Shown here piece by piece: positions 54,417-64,000 of a stretch of DNA of 64,000 nt. The position numbers and the translations under genes were made by a program. The notes under the pieces were generated by a model that did not search any database, had not been told where the DNA came from, and saw only the letters and a program-made list of their open reading frames with translations. Each line of letters opens with the position of its first letter. Positions within the stretch are counted from its first letter, which is position 1. Source of the stretch: Flectonema sp. DT1601 (taxonomy: Eukaryota; Euglenozoa; Diplonemea; Diplonemida; Diplonemidae); assembly GCA_964019425.1 (NCBI GenBank), contig OZ025820.1, forward strand, positions 496,001 through 560,000, in the 5' to 3' direction.

Positions 54417-57400
54417 TAGTATAGCCTTTATATCTTTACTTACGTTGTTGACGCATCATCTCTCCTTTGATAAATAAAAAAAAAGAAAGAAAACGATCTC
54501 TCTCCTTTAGGTGTAGTTGTTGTTACTGTCAATGATTGGAATTGTATGAGAGTGAGTCAGATACCCCTAATACGGTTTAAAAAAAAGAAACGAAAATTTC
54601 AAACCGGTACCAGATTTGAATTTTTTGGTGGGTGGGCTCGAATTGGGGTGTTAGGTGCCGCAAGATTGCCTGGACCATTCTATGGAATAATTTTTTTTTC
54701 GTTTAACCTTTCTCCCTCCACATTATATTGCGCATCACCCTTAGTCACTGTATCTGATTGAATGACATCACGGAAAAGAGATAAGTCAGATTGTATCAAC
54801 ATTTAAATTTTAGTTAACTTTGATATAATAAAGAGGTTTTATATTCGTAGAGTCTATTCAAATAGATTGCCCTCATCTACTCTCAGATAATTTCTCTTTT
54901 ATTTCCTTTAGTTGTTTTCAACCTGTTAGCCTAAGCTATAAAACTAATCTTCGCGATTGGGTCCTTACTGATGTGGACTACTCAGACCCCTCGTAGTCAT
55001 CGGTTCTGTATTTTGCTAGCAAATATTCGACGGAGAACATTGAAGGCCGAAGTGAAGAAGGTTTCCGTATCAACAGCAGTTGGACGGGTCAGTCTGTCCT
55101 AAGGCAAGGTCATCGGTCCCTTTTATGTTTTTTTTCCTTGATTAACAACTACAGATGCTTTTCAGTCAGGTACTTTGATATTTATTTTTATTTTTAATAC
55201 CTAAAGTTGTTACTGCTTTTCACCCCACCCCCACCCTCATCTAAGCTGAAATCTTTAGGTCTGGAGTAGCTACGACCTAAACCTGTCTTGTCTCTCATTT
55301 TGTTTCCTTTTGATTCTGTTCCTTACAGATTTATATGCATGATGCATTTTGTTTTTTTGGTAGTCCTATTAATGTCTTAAGGTAAATCCCCTTGTGATAT
55401 ATATAAATGTTGAGGATGATTAGGGGTGGTTGTGTTTCAAAGTTTTTTTTTTTTTTTCCCCTATTTTTTTATTTCTGCGATTATGTCTCGGTCTGGAGTA
55501 GTTTTGACCCATAAACTGTCATCTTACCTAGTTCAGTGGTTTGTTAAGGTGTGTTGGGGTAAAGTGGAAAACTGAAATTTATCATCTTCAATTTTTTTAT
55601 AAATTACATCTCTTCAGTTGAGGCTAATTCAACAATCCAAACTGAGTCTTCGGAAACGGTTACGGATTGGGTCCTCTGTTGCTGTGAGTTACCCTCCTTA
55701 GAGCACTCATAATATGCAGTAACGTTGGATTAAATAACTGACTAACCATTATTACTAACCAAGCCCGCAGTCTAATTATAATTAATTCGACAACTACGGA
55801 TGAACGAATCTCGTACTGTTCCGGGGGGTTTCCATTTTCTTTCGTTGCATGTGGGAATATGTCTTTTTTAGTTGTTTCAACCTGTTAGCCTCTGTCGCGA
55901 TTGGATCCTTACTGATGTGAACTACACAGGCCCCTCGTAGTCATCAGTTCTGTATTTAACTAGCAAACGAGCTTATATATAAACTACCAACATAAACCAA
56001 CCGTTACTTGTTTTTGAATTTTTGCGTTTGATTTTTTTTTTAAAAATGGATTTGATAAAATTGGTGGTACAAATTAATTAATTATTATTTTTTTACATAA
56101 TCATCCTATCAAAATCTTGTGTTTTTCGTGTGAAAACTTGTCTTTTTTTTTATTTTATTTAAAAAATCTTATTTACTTTGCTGGTGAACTCAAATAAACT
56201 CCTGATTAGGATTAGCCTTTCTACCGCAGTATTGGAAACTCTATTTCAGTGTCTACTAACTAGTCTGATAGACTTACTTACCCACGGATTCAATACAGAG
56301 ATAAATGTTGATGTGGCTTAACATTTTAGTCACTGTGTCATGAGTTTTTTTTTTTTTTAATTTTATTATTGAGCCTGATACAACAAGAGATTTATATGTG
56401 GGCGGTGGGTTTAGGTAGTCATTTGTTCCAGGTTATTCTACGTCTCTCATCGTCTGTGAGAGTCTCACAGTTGCTGGTAGCGATATAACTGTTACCCTGT
56501 TGTTGAGCTTTTCCTGGCTTTTGGCTTCCTAGGCTTCGTAAATAAATAAATAAAATAAATAATATTCGTGTGAACCTAATCAAACAGTTTTCCCCGTTGT
56601 TCCTTTGAGCTTAGAATGCTATCATGTTACTTCCTCCATTTACCTTAATTTATTTATTCAAGTCCCCCCCATTTAGTATTAGTATCAAGCTACTCCCTCG
56701 TTATTTCTTTTTATTACGAACCTTAAGGTAACTAGTCCTGCAAACTGGAATGACTCAGTCTCAATATTTTTGACTGACTTACTTCTACACCATAACTGAT
56801 GACAGAGAATAGAGGTAAAGAGGGTATATGCATTACTCTCGAAAAGCCTAATGGTTACTTTATTATGCAACCCCCTTAGTCAATTGTATCTAAAAACTAA
56901 TGTTAACTTATCTTTATGTTTTTATGATACAACACATTCCTACAGTTAATTGTCCAACAGACTGGTGATGATCAGACGAGGACCAGTTCAAGTGTTGCAG
57001 AGGTTTTGGGAAGAGCCTCGGCAACCTTTTTTTCCCCTTTCGTTTTCCTTGGCTTTCCTTCTTTTAGGAAAGTTATAATTTCTATTAAAATCATTTTTTT
57101 TTTTTTTATAATTCATTTCAAGCTTTTTTTAAACATAAAAAAAATTAACCGACGCAAACAGGGTGCACAGCATGAACTTATTAAATCAAAAGAACTGACT
57201 ATTGTGTTAACGAATTACTGAATTACTGATACTTTGATGACATAAATCCGACGGGTAGTCACGACAACGTCGTACAACACGGATTTAACTTCAGGAAACT
57301 GTATCCTTGAGCTAATGGTTATTAATTTATTAGAAGATTCAGATATTCTAGTTTTTAGAGAGGACTTCACTTGTGTCCGGCAGGACACAACCTGAAAAAT

Positions 57401-60400
57401 GTAAAGGGAAATAGTAATCTTTTTTGCAACGTCTCCAGGGCATGGGACACTCAACCTGTAGTACGTATCCCTGATCCCATGTGGGGTTTTTTATCAATAT
57501 CAATTGTTGATTTTCTTATATTGCAACCAGGTTTGGCCGAACCCTGTGTTCGTTTTTGTCGGTTTCGAGTTGCTTTCTATTTAATGTTGGTATCAAACAA
57601 TCACCCCCTTTTTTGCGATACAAAACAGTTGTATTTTACAAATTCAAACATTCAACCCCCCTTTTTGCTAAGCAGTGTAAACCGTATTTTGCTAATGTAC
57701 AATTGATTTATGCAACCCACGTTTAAAGTTACAGGTCTGGGTAGGAACGGGAGACTGTGCGTGTTATCCACCATTGAGGTGGATAAGTTTTGTGCACTTC
57801 CCAAGGGACAAGATTAGCTAGAATACGGCGGTTAGTCGACGTAGTGTCCCCGTCTTCCTTGTGTAATAATTCACGAGGATGTTCTGCTCACCCCCCGCCT
57901 TTATTTTAGAGCGGCATGACCGAAGACAATCATTCATTCCTCTCTCTTATTACCAATCCCATCGCCTTCGGGCATTTTAATTGTAGTGACTAGCCATGCA
58001 GGGCATTTTGATTTGCATTTACGACAGCTGGGGGTGAATGGAGTGCAGCGAGGGAGTGGCATTTCACTCATACACGGCTAGTGACAAGCAGTATCAAATT
58101 ACTCCCTCCCTGGTGTTATTTTGTGTGGACGGAATCCAGTTATAATGATTCATGTTTTCATTTATTTATCCAAGTTCTCCCTGGTGTTCGTTGGCTATGG
58201 TTAAGTTTTTCAAGACGTTTTTAGTTATTACATCATCTTAGCTAATCATATTCTAAAAACGAAGCTTAATCTTCTGTCATTTCTTCAGTTTTTAGCCTTA
58301 TTACTCATTTTAGTATCATAAAGCTTATTACTGTTTTTTTTAAACGTGCGTCAAACTATCACCCTCCTCTCCCTCGCTACCTGGTGTGATTCAGTCTCAG
58401 TAATTGACTGAACTTACTTCCACTATAACTGATGATGAGAGAATAAAGGTAAGGAGGTACAAAGGTTTGCTTATCTTTTTAATCTCCCACTCGACTTAAG
58501 AGGGAAACTCTGGCTATGGATAACTCAATGCACAGAATCCGTATAATTTTTGTGAGGCCCCTTCCTCAGGTACCACACGGTCCACACTTTGTGAGACTTT
58601 CAGAGACTTATTCTAAAGTGCCGAAGAACTGGTATCGCAATCCCTGTTTTCGGGGTATATGTTGCAGTTTTTACCCAGCTTCTCAAAGACATTGTTCTCC
58701 GGAAAAAAAACCGAAGTGCCCAAAATCTCTCTCCCAGTTAGTTTTGGTTTCACGGGGCTTACCTTTAGTCACTGTATCTCAGAACTAATGTTAAATTATC
58801 GTTATGTTGTTGTTTATGATACAATACATTTGTATTTTACTTACAGAATCGAACGGTTAAACCCCCCAGTTAGTTTCAAGGTGGAGAGCCGAACCTATAA
58901 ATCAAGATCTCCATGATTGCGACCACTAACCACCCTGTGCATTAGTCGCCTCCAATACCCAAAGTATTAGCAGGACGCACCGCATCATTCGTAAGACTCG
59001 AGTTTGCCGCACGAAACACTTCACAGAACAGAAGTATCGTCTTGCGCTTGAGAGAAGAGTAAATAAAAAAAAAAATGTCATCAAATTGCATTTTACCTCG
59101 AACATAGAACCCTCTATTTTATCGACTTTCCTTTTCTTTTGGTATACTAATTTACCAAAATGAGGTAACCATTTTACATAATTCGCCACATCAAAACTTC
59201 ACCGAACGGGAGTATGGTGCGCTTAATTAAGTTGAAGTGAAAGAAAAAAAAAAAAAAAAAAAAAACAACTTTTGTTTATTCACATCAATTTCTATGACTT
59301 TCAGTGAAATATCTGAGAAGGAAAAAAAAAATGTGAGCAAGTGGAAAAAAATAATAGAACTGAAATACACAGCTCATCCTTCAGAAGAAAATTCATCCAG
59401 GGAGAAACTTAAAATAAGAGTACGAGATCCGTTCAAAACTTCCAGTCAGTCCTATCATTAAGTTGTCTGGTCGTATTCGACGCTCCTACATGCTATTCTA
59501 AACAAATACTGAATTAAGGAAAAAAAAAAAAAAAAAAAAAAAGAGATATGTTTTTTTTGTTGGCTTAGATTCCCTATGTCCTTGTTTTTTTTCTTCTTCT
59601 AATTTTTACATTGTCAAAAGTTTCGCTCTTTTATTACCGACCTGTCTTCTTTATTTATTTATTTATTTTTTTTTTTTTTTTGGTTAGGTAATCTTTCGGT
59701 CAACAATCCATACTGAGTCTTCGGATATGGCTACGGATTGTGTCTTCTGTTTGCTGTGAGTTACCCTCCTTAGAGCACTCATAATATACAGTAACGTTGG
59801 ATTAAATAACTAATTATTACCATGTATGTAGATGGTCAATTCTTCTTCTTCCTCTTCTTCTTCCCACAATTTTTTTTTCCAGTGCTTTTTTTCTATTGAA
59901 TTCGATGCTACAGTTTCGTGTTATTTTGATACAGAGAAAAAAAAAGAAACAAAAACAAAAGTGAATTGTCAAAATTTTTAATTTTTAATTTTTTTAATTT
60001 TTAATTTTTTTTTCCCCCTATTTGTTTAAACGTGTTTACTGAATTAGACTGCAGCACTGCTTTAACAGGTACGTATGTGATGTTTAGTTCTTATGTTCCT
60101 CCCTTTTTTTTTTTTTTTTTTTTTTTTTTTGAGACTGACAGTAACACCGATGACAGAGAGCATCACCACAGCATACGGAGTCAAAGGTAGACTGCAGTCA
60201 AATACCCCACGACACTACGAGGAGTAAATCAAAAAGACAGCTTTCAGAAAGCAGTAACGAACCCTGTGTGTCTGCCCTTATGCTAGCTGCTGTCCACAAT
60301 GTGTAGTCGAGATGAAGGCGCCGATGCTGGTGGATGAAAAAATAAGTAAGTGTTTTAAAAAGAAAGTTTTCCTCTCATACAAAAAAACACTCTGTGCCTC

Positions 60401-60523
60401 TCGATGAGAAGGGTTGTGTTTCTCTTACCTTTCCGACACTTGGTATTTGCTTTGGTTTTTTTGGATTCGCTTAAAGAAGAGTCACAGCAAGGTATTCGTT
60501 GACATCACTGCGACCTATACAGG

Positions 60524-60554
<31 letters not shown>

Positions 60555-61005
60555 TTATACTGATTTTTATTGTATTTCGATTTTTTTTTTGGAAAACCAA
60601 AATTGTGGATTACCGCTTTTTTACGTCGAAAAATCGAAATTAAGTTAATTTTTTTCAGTTTCTATTTTTTATTTTTTTAATTTTTAATTTTTATATCATT
60701 TTTTTTAAAAACAATTTCTTCCGCATACGGGAAAAAAAGGAAAAAGGAAAAAAAATAAAAGGAAATAAATTACATTGTCAGGACGACGCGTCTTACTTTT
60801 TATTATTTCTTTAGCTAATCTTTTACCCATTTCCCACTCACTTAAGATTATTAATTTGTAGTTTCATTTTTTTTTTTTTTTTTTTGAACATCGTATTTTT
60901 ACTTTTTTTTTTCATTCATTATGTATATTTTTTTTAAAACATCAATTTTAATTTATCTAAACAGCACTTTTTATGAATGTAATTTAATTTACTTTTTACA
61001 CACGA
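54198..61005. other. Long intergenic region with diverged duplicated segments
   Basis: 6.8 kb without a supported gene. Several segments occur twice: about 54910-55025 with 55864-55975 (ctcgtagtcatc...tctgtatt), about 55625-55740 with 59700-59815 (gctgtgagttaccctcctta), about 56750-56825 with 58390-58455 (ataactgatga...agagaat), and about 56872-56935 with 58763-58830 (aactaatgtta...atgatacaa). Long T and A runs are frequent. A 55-codon Lys-rich frame starting at 59294 has no known match. Confidence 0.6.
60195..60265 (+). pseudogene. Fragment copied from the 35.2-36.1 kb charged-protein gene
   Basis: The string agtaaatcaaaaagaca, followed by ctttcagaaagcag and aacgaa, matches 35791-35850 (the TRSKSKRHLSESSNE repeat) with few differences. 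Nothing else of that gene is present, so this is a short non-functional duplicate. Confidence 0.7.
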
Positions 61006-64000
61006 ATGTCGGATACAAGTAAAGGTTCTTCTAAAAACGATACTACGCCAGGTGTGGTACCCTCGCTACTAGTAAGATGCTCTCTGTTGGTGTATATTAT
61101 ACTTTTGGTGTTGTGCATTATTTCGGGTGTTGTCGTGTTCGCATTCGGAGAATTGAAAATAGATGTTGAGTTCGACGGTTTTGATATATCAAATCACAAA
61201 ACTGTCAAAAGAGAAGCTGGAAGAAAAGGAATATCAAACTTAAATCTTGAATCAATAAATAATAAAAGAAATAAAATAATGGATCGAAGTACATTATTAA
61301 GCATCGACGATGAGAGAGACGTTGACACCCTTTCATCAGCTGGTGACAAATTGACTCACTTAACAATAATATATAAGGCTACTGGTGATTCTGATTTTAA
61401 TTTATTAACTGAAGAAACGCTTACTCAGATTTCAAAAATTGAAAAACGTCTGTACAATTCCGATCCTTATCAAGAACATGGAGTTAGATACTCGTCATTC
61501 TCTGATCACAATGACTCTGTTGTCGAACCGATTGCTTCGCTGCTTCAATATTTCTTTCCAACAGTCCTATTTGGTCAAAAAGCTTCTGTTTTCGCAGCAT
61601 CGCTCGGCTGCTGTAGCAATACCGCAACAGCATCTTGCCCATGGTGGTATAACTCTTCACCTTCAGCTCAATCTCCTCCAAAAGAATGTCAATCCGAATG
61701 CTGTCCTCGATGCAGGTCGTGTTCTGCTGACAACTGTAAGAAATGTCAGCTTCTTCACAATCCAATGACAAATCAAACTTTTTGGTTATCAGGTCTCGGT
61801 GATGAACTTTTTGATATAAAAAAAGTTCTTTATCACATAACAACAACCAGACATGTTAATCAGATATCGTGGTTTATGGGAAATAATTTTAAAAATGGAT
61901 CGTTAGAGTATTTGAGATCGGAAATAGCCTTATACAATCACCAAGACTCTCTCGAAAATATGAGAGAGCTCGTGAGAATAATTAAACAAAGCTACTCATC
62001 TAATCTGTTTTCCATAAGCTACGGAGGCTCTGTAATAACTGCTGCGGAGATAGAAGACGCAATTTGGAATGATCTCGCTCTCGTAGTTGTTTCATTGTTG
62101 ATTATTTTAATTTATTTATTTTTATTTTTATCATCGGCAGTTCTCGCATTCTGTTGCATGCTTCAACTACTACTTACAATTCCCGTATCACTATTCGTCT
62201 ATACGATCTTGTTAAAGGAGAGTTATATAGGCCCAATGAATGTGTTGTCTGTGTTTGTGCTTCTTGGAATTGGTGTTGATGATATATTTATTTTTTATTG
62301 TGCTTTTAATAGTTCTGAACGAGACTTGTTGGATGATTCTGCATCGATGTCATTGCTCGAAGTAACTGATGGCAGCAACAATAACAACAACAATAACAAC
62401 AACAACAGCACCATTCCTGATGGTCGGTTTGATAATTCTTATGAAACGGATCCGTTTTTTAGTACTGAATCTGTTATTCGTTTGTCTCAAATAAAATCAA
62501 CTTTAGAAAGAGAGATCGACATCGTATCTACTAAAAGTCATCCAATACATCAAGATCCACACCATCACGACAATGAGTTATCATTAAAACTGTCAGACAG
62601 CTACAGCTCTGCGGGTGTTGCTATGTTAGTGACCTCGACAACTTCTGCGATTGCATTTTTATCAAATGCGGTGTCATCGATACCCGCTGTTAGGGGATTC
62701 GGAATTCTAATGGGAACTATCATCGTTGTTAATTATATTTTAGTTATGACTATGTTTCCAACTGTCTTGGTACTTCATGTTAAGTTTGTTGTTCCTGTTT
62801 GGAATCGTTTATGTGATATGTTATACGCAATTTACAATAATAAAAAAGAATCATTGACAGACGAATTGCATTGTCCAGTTGGAATTTTGCATCAAATATC
62901 GAATGAGAATGACATTGGACTAAATTATCAAAGAACTCCTGCGACGGTTGCTGTTCCGATTTCAGCTATTCGGATTAATGGAGAAAAGTCTTTTAAAGTT
63001 TCTCTTTTTGAAACAATTTTCGATATCGATAATTTCACACCAACTAATTTTATTATAACCATTCCAGTACGTTACCTGAATCCGTATGCTGTCACGATGC
63101 TAGTCACACGGATTGATTCTATATTTAAGAAATCACTATCACGCAATGACAAAAACGATGTTATGTTAGCATCCAATACAACAGTCGAAGCTATTGGTGA
63201 TTTAAATTCTGATTTTATCTACCTTTTAACTCAAAACTATGGTAACGGTTGGATGAAATCTACTTCTCTACTTCCGGTTATTGATGAAACCGTTTTCAGA
63301 GATCTATATGTGAGTAGTACTGATGGTAATGTTGTTAAGCCGTCAGTCGATCTCATCCGACCTACTCATTTTGTTAATCACATCAGAGTTCGTATTTGTG
63401 ATCAAAAAAATACTTCAAAATCAACCACCTCAATACAGACGTTAAATTCTCTTGACCATCCTTATGATAAAACTACTGTTGTACTCGATGAGTGTTTTGT
63501 TGCTTTACCGAAATTGTTGGTTTTAAAAAAACGTGATGCGACATGTGGTGGGCTTGTATTAAGGTTACAAGATGATGTGTTGTTCGTATCTGAATACTGG
63601 ATAGCAAAAATTATTAGGAATACTCCTGCGATTAACACTAAAATATTCATTCCCGTGGAGACAGCTGAGGGATGGAGAGGATGGATTTATTCAAAACCCT
63701 GTGCCTTAACTATTCAAAAACAAGATTACTGTCACTCAGAAGTTTCAAGTACAGAAAGTATTGCATCAGATGATTCTAACGACTTCATTACTCGTTTTAT
63801 CTCACCTTTGTTATATAAACTACGCTTTCCTTTAATTGTACTATTCATAGCTATTACTATCGTCAGTATGTACACTGCAACTCTGTTGGGACATAGAGAC
63901 TCTCCGCCTTCGTTCTTCGAGTCTGATCATCGAATATATATTTATCGACACCGTGATTTATTTTTTCTAAAATCTGGAAAATGTACATACACAGACAGGA
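61006..64000 (+). CDS. Second RND/Dispatched-Patched-like protein (C-terminus off the right edge)
   Basis: From ATG 61006 the frame is open for 998 codons to the window end. The N-terminus mirrors the 2477-residue protein upstream: TM1, then FGELKIDVEFDGFDISNHKT against FGSLHVDVMLEGFDKSDHIT, the same Cys-rich ectodomain plan, and the RND signature LGIGVDDIFIF (about 422-432). The next TM after the linker region is also shared, with HRDSPPSFFESDHRIYIYR against HRDEAPSFYDSDHHIHIYR. An Asn run of about 11 sits in the loop after the signature. The similarity shows tandem duplication, now well diverged. The rest of its second ectodomain cannot be seen here. Confidence 0.9.
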   Translation, partial: MSDTSKGSSKNDTTPGVVPSLLVRCSLLVYIILLVLCIISGVVVFAFGELKIDVEFDGFDISNHKTVKREAGRKGISNLNLESINNKRNKIMDRSTLLSIDDERDVDTLSSAGDKLTHLTIIYKATGDSDFNLLTEETLTQISKIEKRLYNSDPYQEHGVRYSSFSDHNDSVVEPIASLLQYFFPTVLFGQKASVFAASLGCCSNTATASCPWWYNSSPSAQSPPKECQSECCPRCRSCSADNCKKCQLLHNPMTNQTFWLSGLGDELFDIKKVLYHITTTRHVNQISWFMGNNFKNGSLEYLRSEIALYNHQDSLENMRELVRIIKQSYSSNLFSISYGGSVITAAEIEDAIWNDLALVVVSLLIILIYLFLFLSSAVLAFCCMLQLLLTIPVSLFVYTILLKESYIGPMNVLSVFVLLGIGVDDIFIFYCAFNSSERDLLDDSASMSLLEVTDGSNNNNNNNNNNSTIPDGRFDNSYETDPFFSTESVIRLSQIKSTLEREIDIVSTKSHPIHQDPHHHDNELSLKLSDSYSSAGVAMLVTSTTSAIAFLSNAVSSIPAVRGFGILMGTIIVVNYILVMTMFPTVLVLHVKFVVPVWNRLCDMLYAIYNNKKESLTDELHCPVGILHQISNENDIGLNYQRTPATVAVPISAIRINGEKSFKVSLFETIFDIDNFTPTNFIITIPVRYLNPYAVTMLVTRIDSIFKKSLSRNDKNDVMLASNTTVEAIGDLNSDFIYLLTQNYGNGWMKSTSLLPVIDETVFRDLYVSSTDGNVVKPSVDLIRPTHFVNHIRVRICDQKNTSKSTTSIQTLNSLDHPYDKTTVVLDECFVALPKLLVLKKRDATCGGLVLRLQDDVLFVSEYWIAKIIRNTPAINTKIFIPVETAEGWRGWIYSKPCALTIQKQDYCHSEVSSTESIASDDSNDFITRFISPLLYKLRFPLIVLFIAITIVSMYTATLLGHRDSPPSFFESDHRIYIYRHRDLFFLKSGKCTYTDR

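Noticed and set aside
59237-59461. A small Lys-rich gene
   Set aside because: The start is a poly-Lys artefact. The inner 55 codons have no homologue I recognise and lie in repeat-rich DNA, so it is too weak to annotate.

Overview
The window is nuclear DNA from a eukaryote, most likely a flagellated protist. Genes are compact and mostly intronless. They lie in two directional clusters. The left four genes (about 1-5.5 kb) are all on the minus strand and the right nine (about 35.2-64 kb) are all on the plus strand. Most of the long ORFs have a pyrimidine-rich stretch ending in AG 4-41 bases upstream of the ATG, as expected for spliced-leader acceptor sites. Together with a VIPER-like tyrosine-recombinase retrotransposon this leans towards Euglenozoa. 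Three short GT-AG introns in two genes fit a diplonemid-like genome better than a trypanosome. The taxonomic reading is inference.

Left cluster (minus): a MAP3K-like kinase cut by the window edge, the small ribosome-associated protein TMA7 (three exons), a secreted/type I membrane glycoprotein of unknown role, and an SLC25 mitochondrial carrier.

Middle (about 5.7-35 kb): a repeat island lying exactly where the two clusters diverge. It holds a dispersed, partly tandem A-tailed satellite (about 140 bp unit, at least 28 units), remnants of a retroelement RNase H, scrambled pieces of LSU rRNA beside a tRNA-like sequence, a MuDR/MULE transposase gene, a whole-looking 5.47 kb tyrosine-recombinase retrotransposon with split direct repeats, and a nest of two further families. 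One of these is an unclassified terminal-inverted-repeat (TIR) element with a 5-bp target duplication. The other, here called family R, is about 1.1-1.3 kb, occurs in both orientations, and forms a large palindrome.

Right cluster (plus): a charged repeat-containing protein, a TPR protein, type II pantothenate kinase (first step of CoA synthesis), a histidine-phosphatase-domain protein with an unrecognised N-terminus, an unknown acidic protein, a triose-phosphate/nucleotide-sugar transporter family protein (two exons), an unknown helical protein, and two giant paralogous RND/Dispatched-Patched-like membrane proteins. The first of these is complete at 2477 residues. The second runs off the right edge. 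The 6.8 kb between the two paralogues is non-coding and carries diverged repeats plus a fragment copied from the charged-protein gene.

The genes do not form an obvious pathway. Their shared strand suggests co-transcription rather than co-function.
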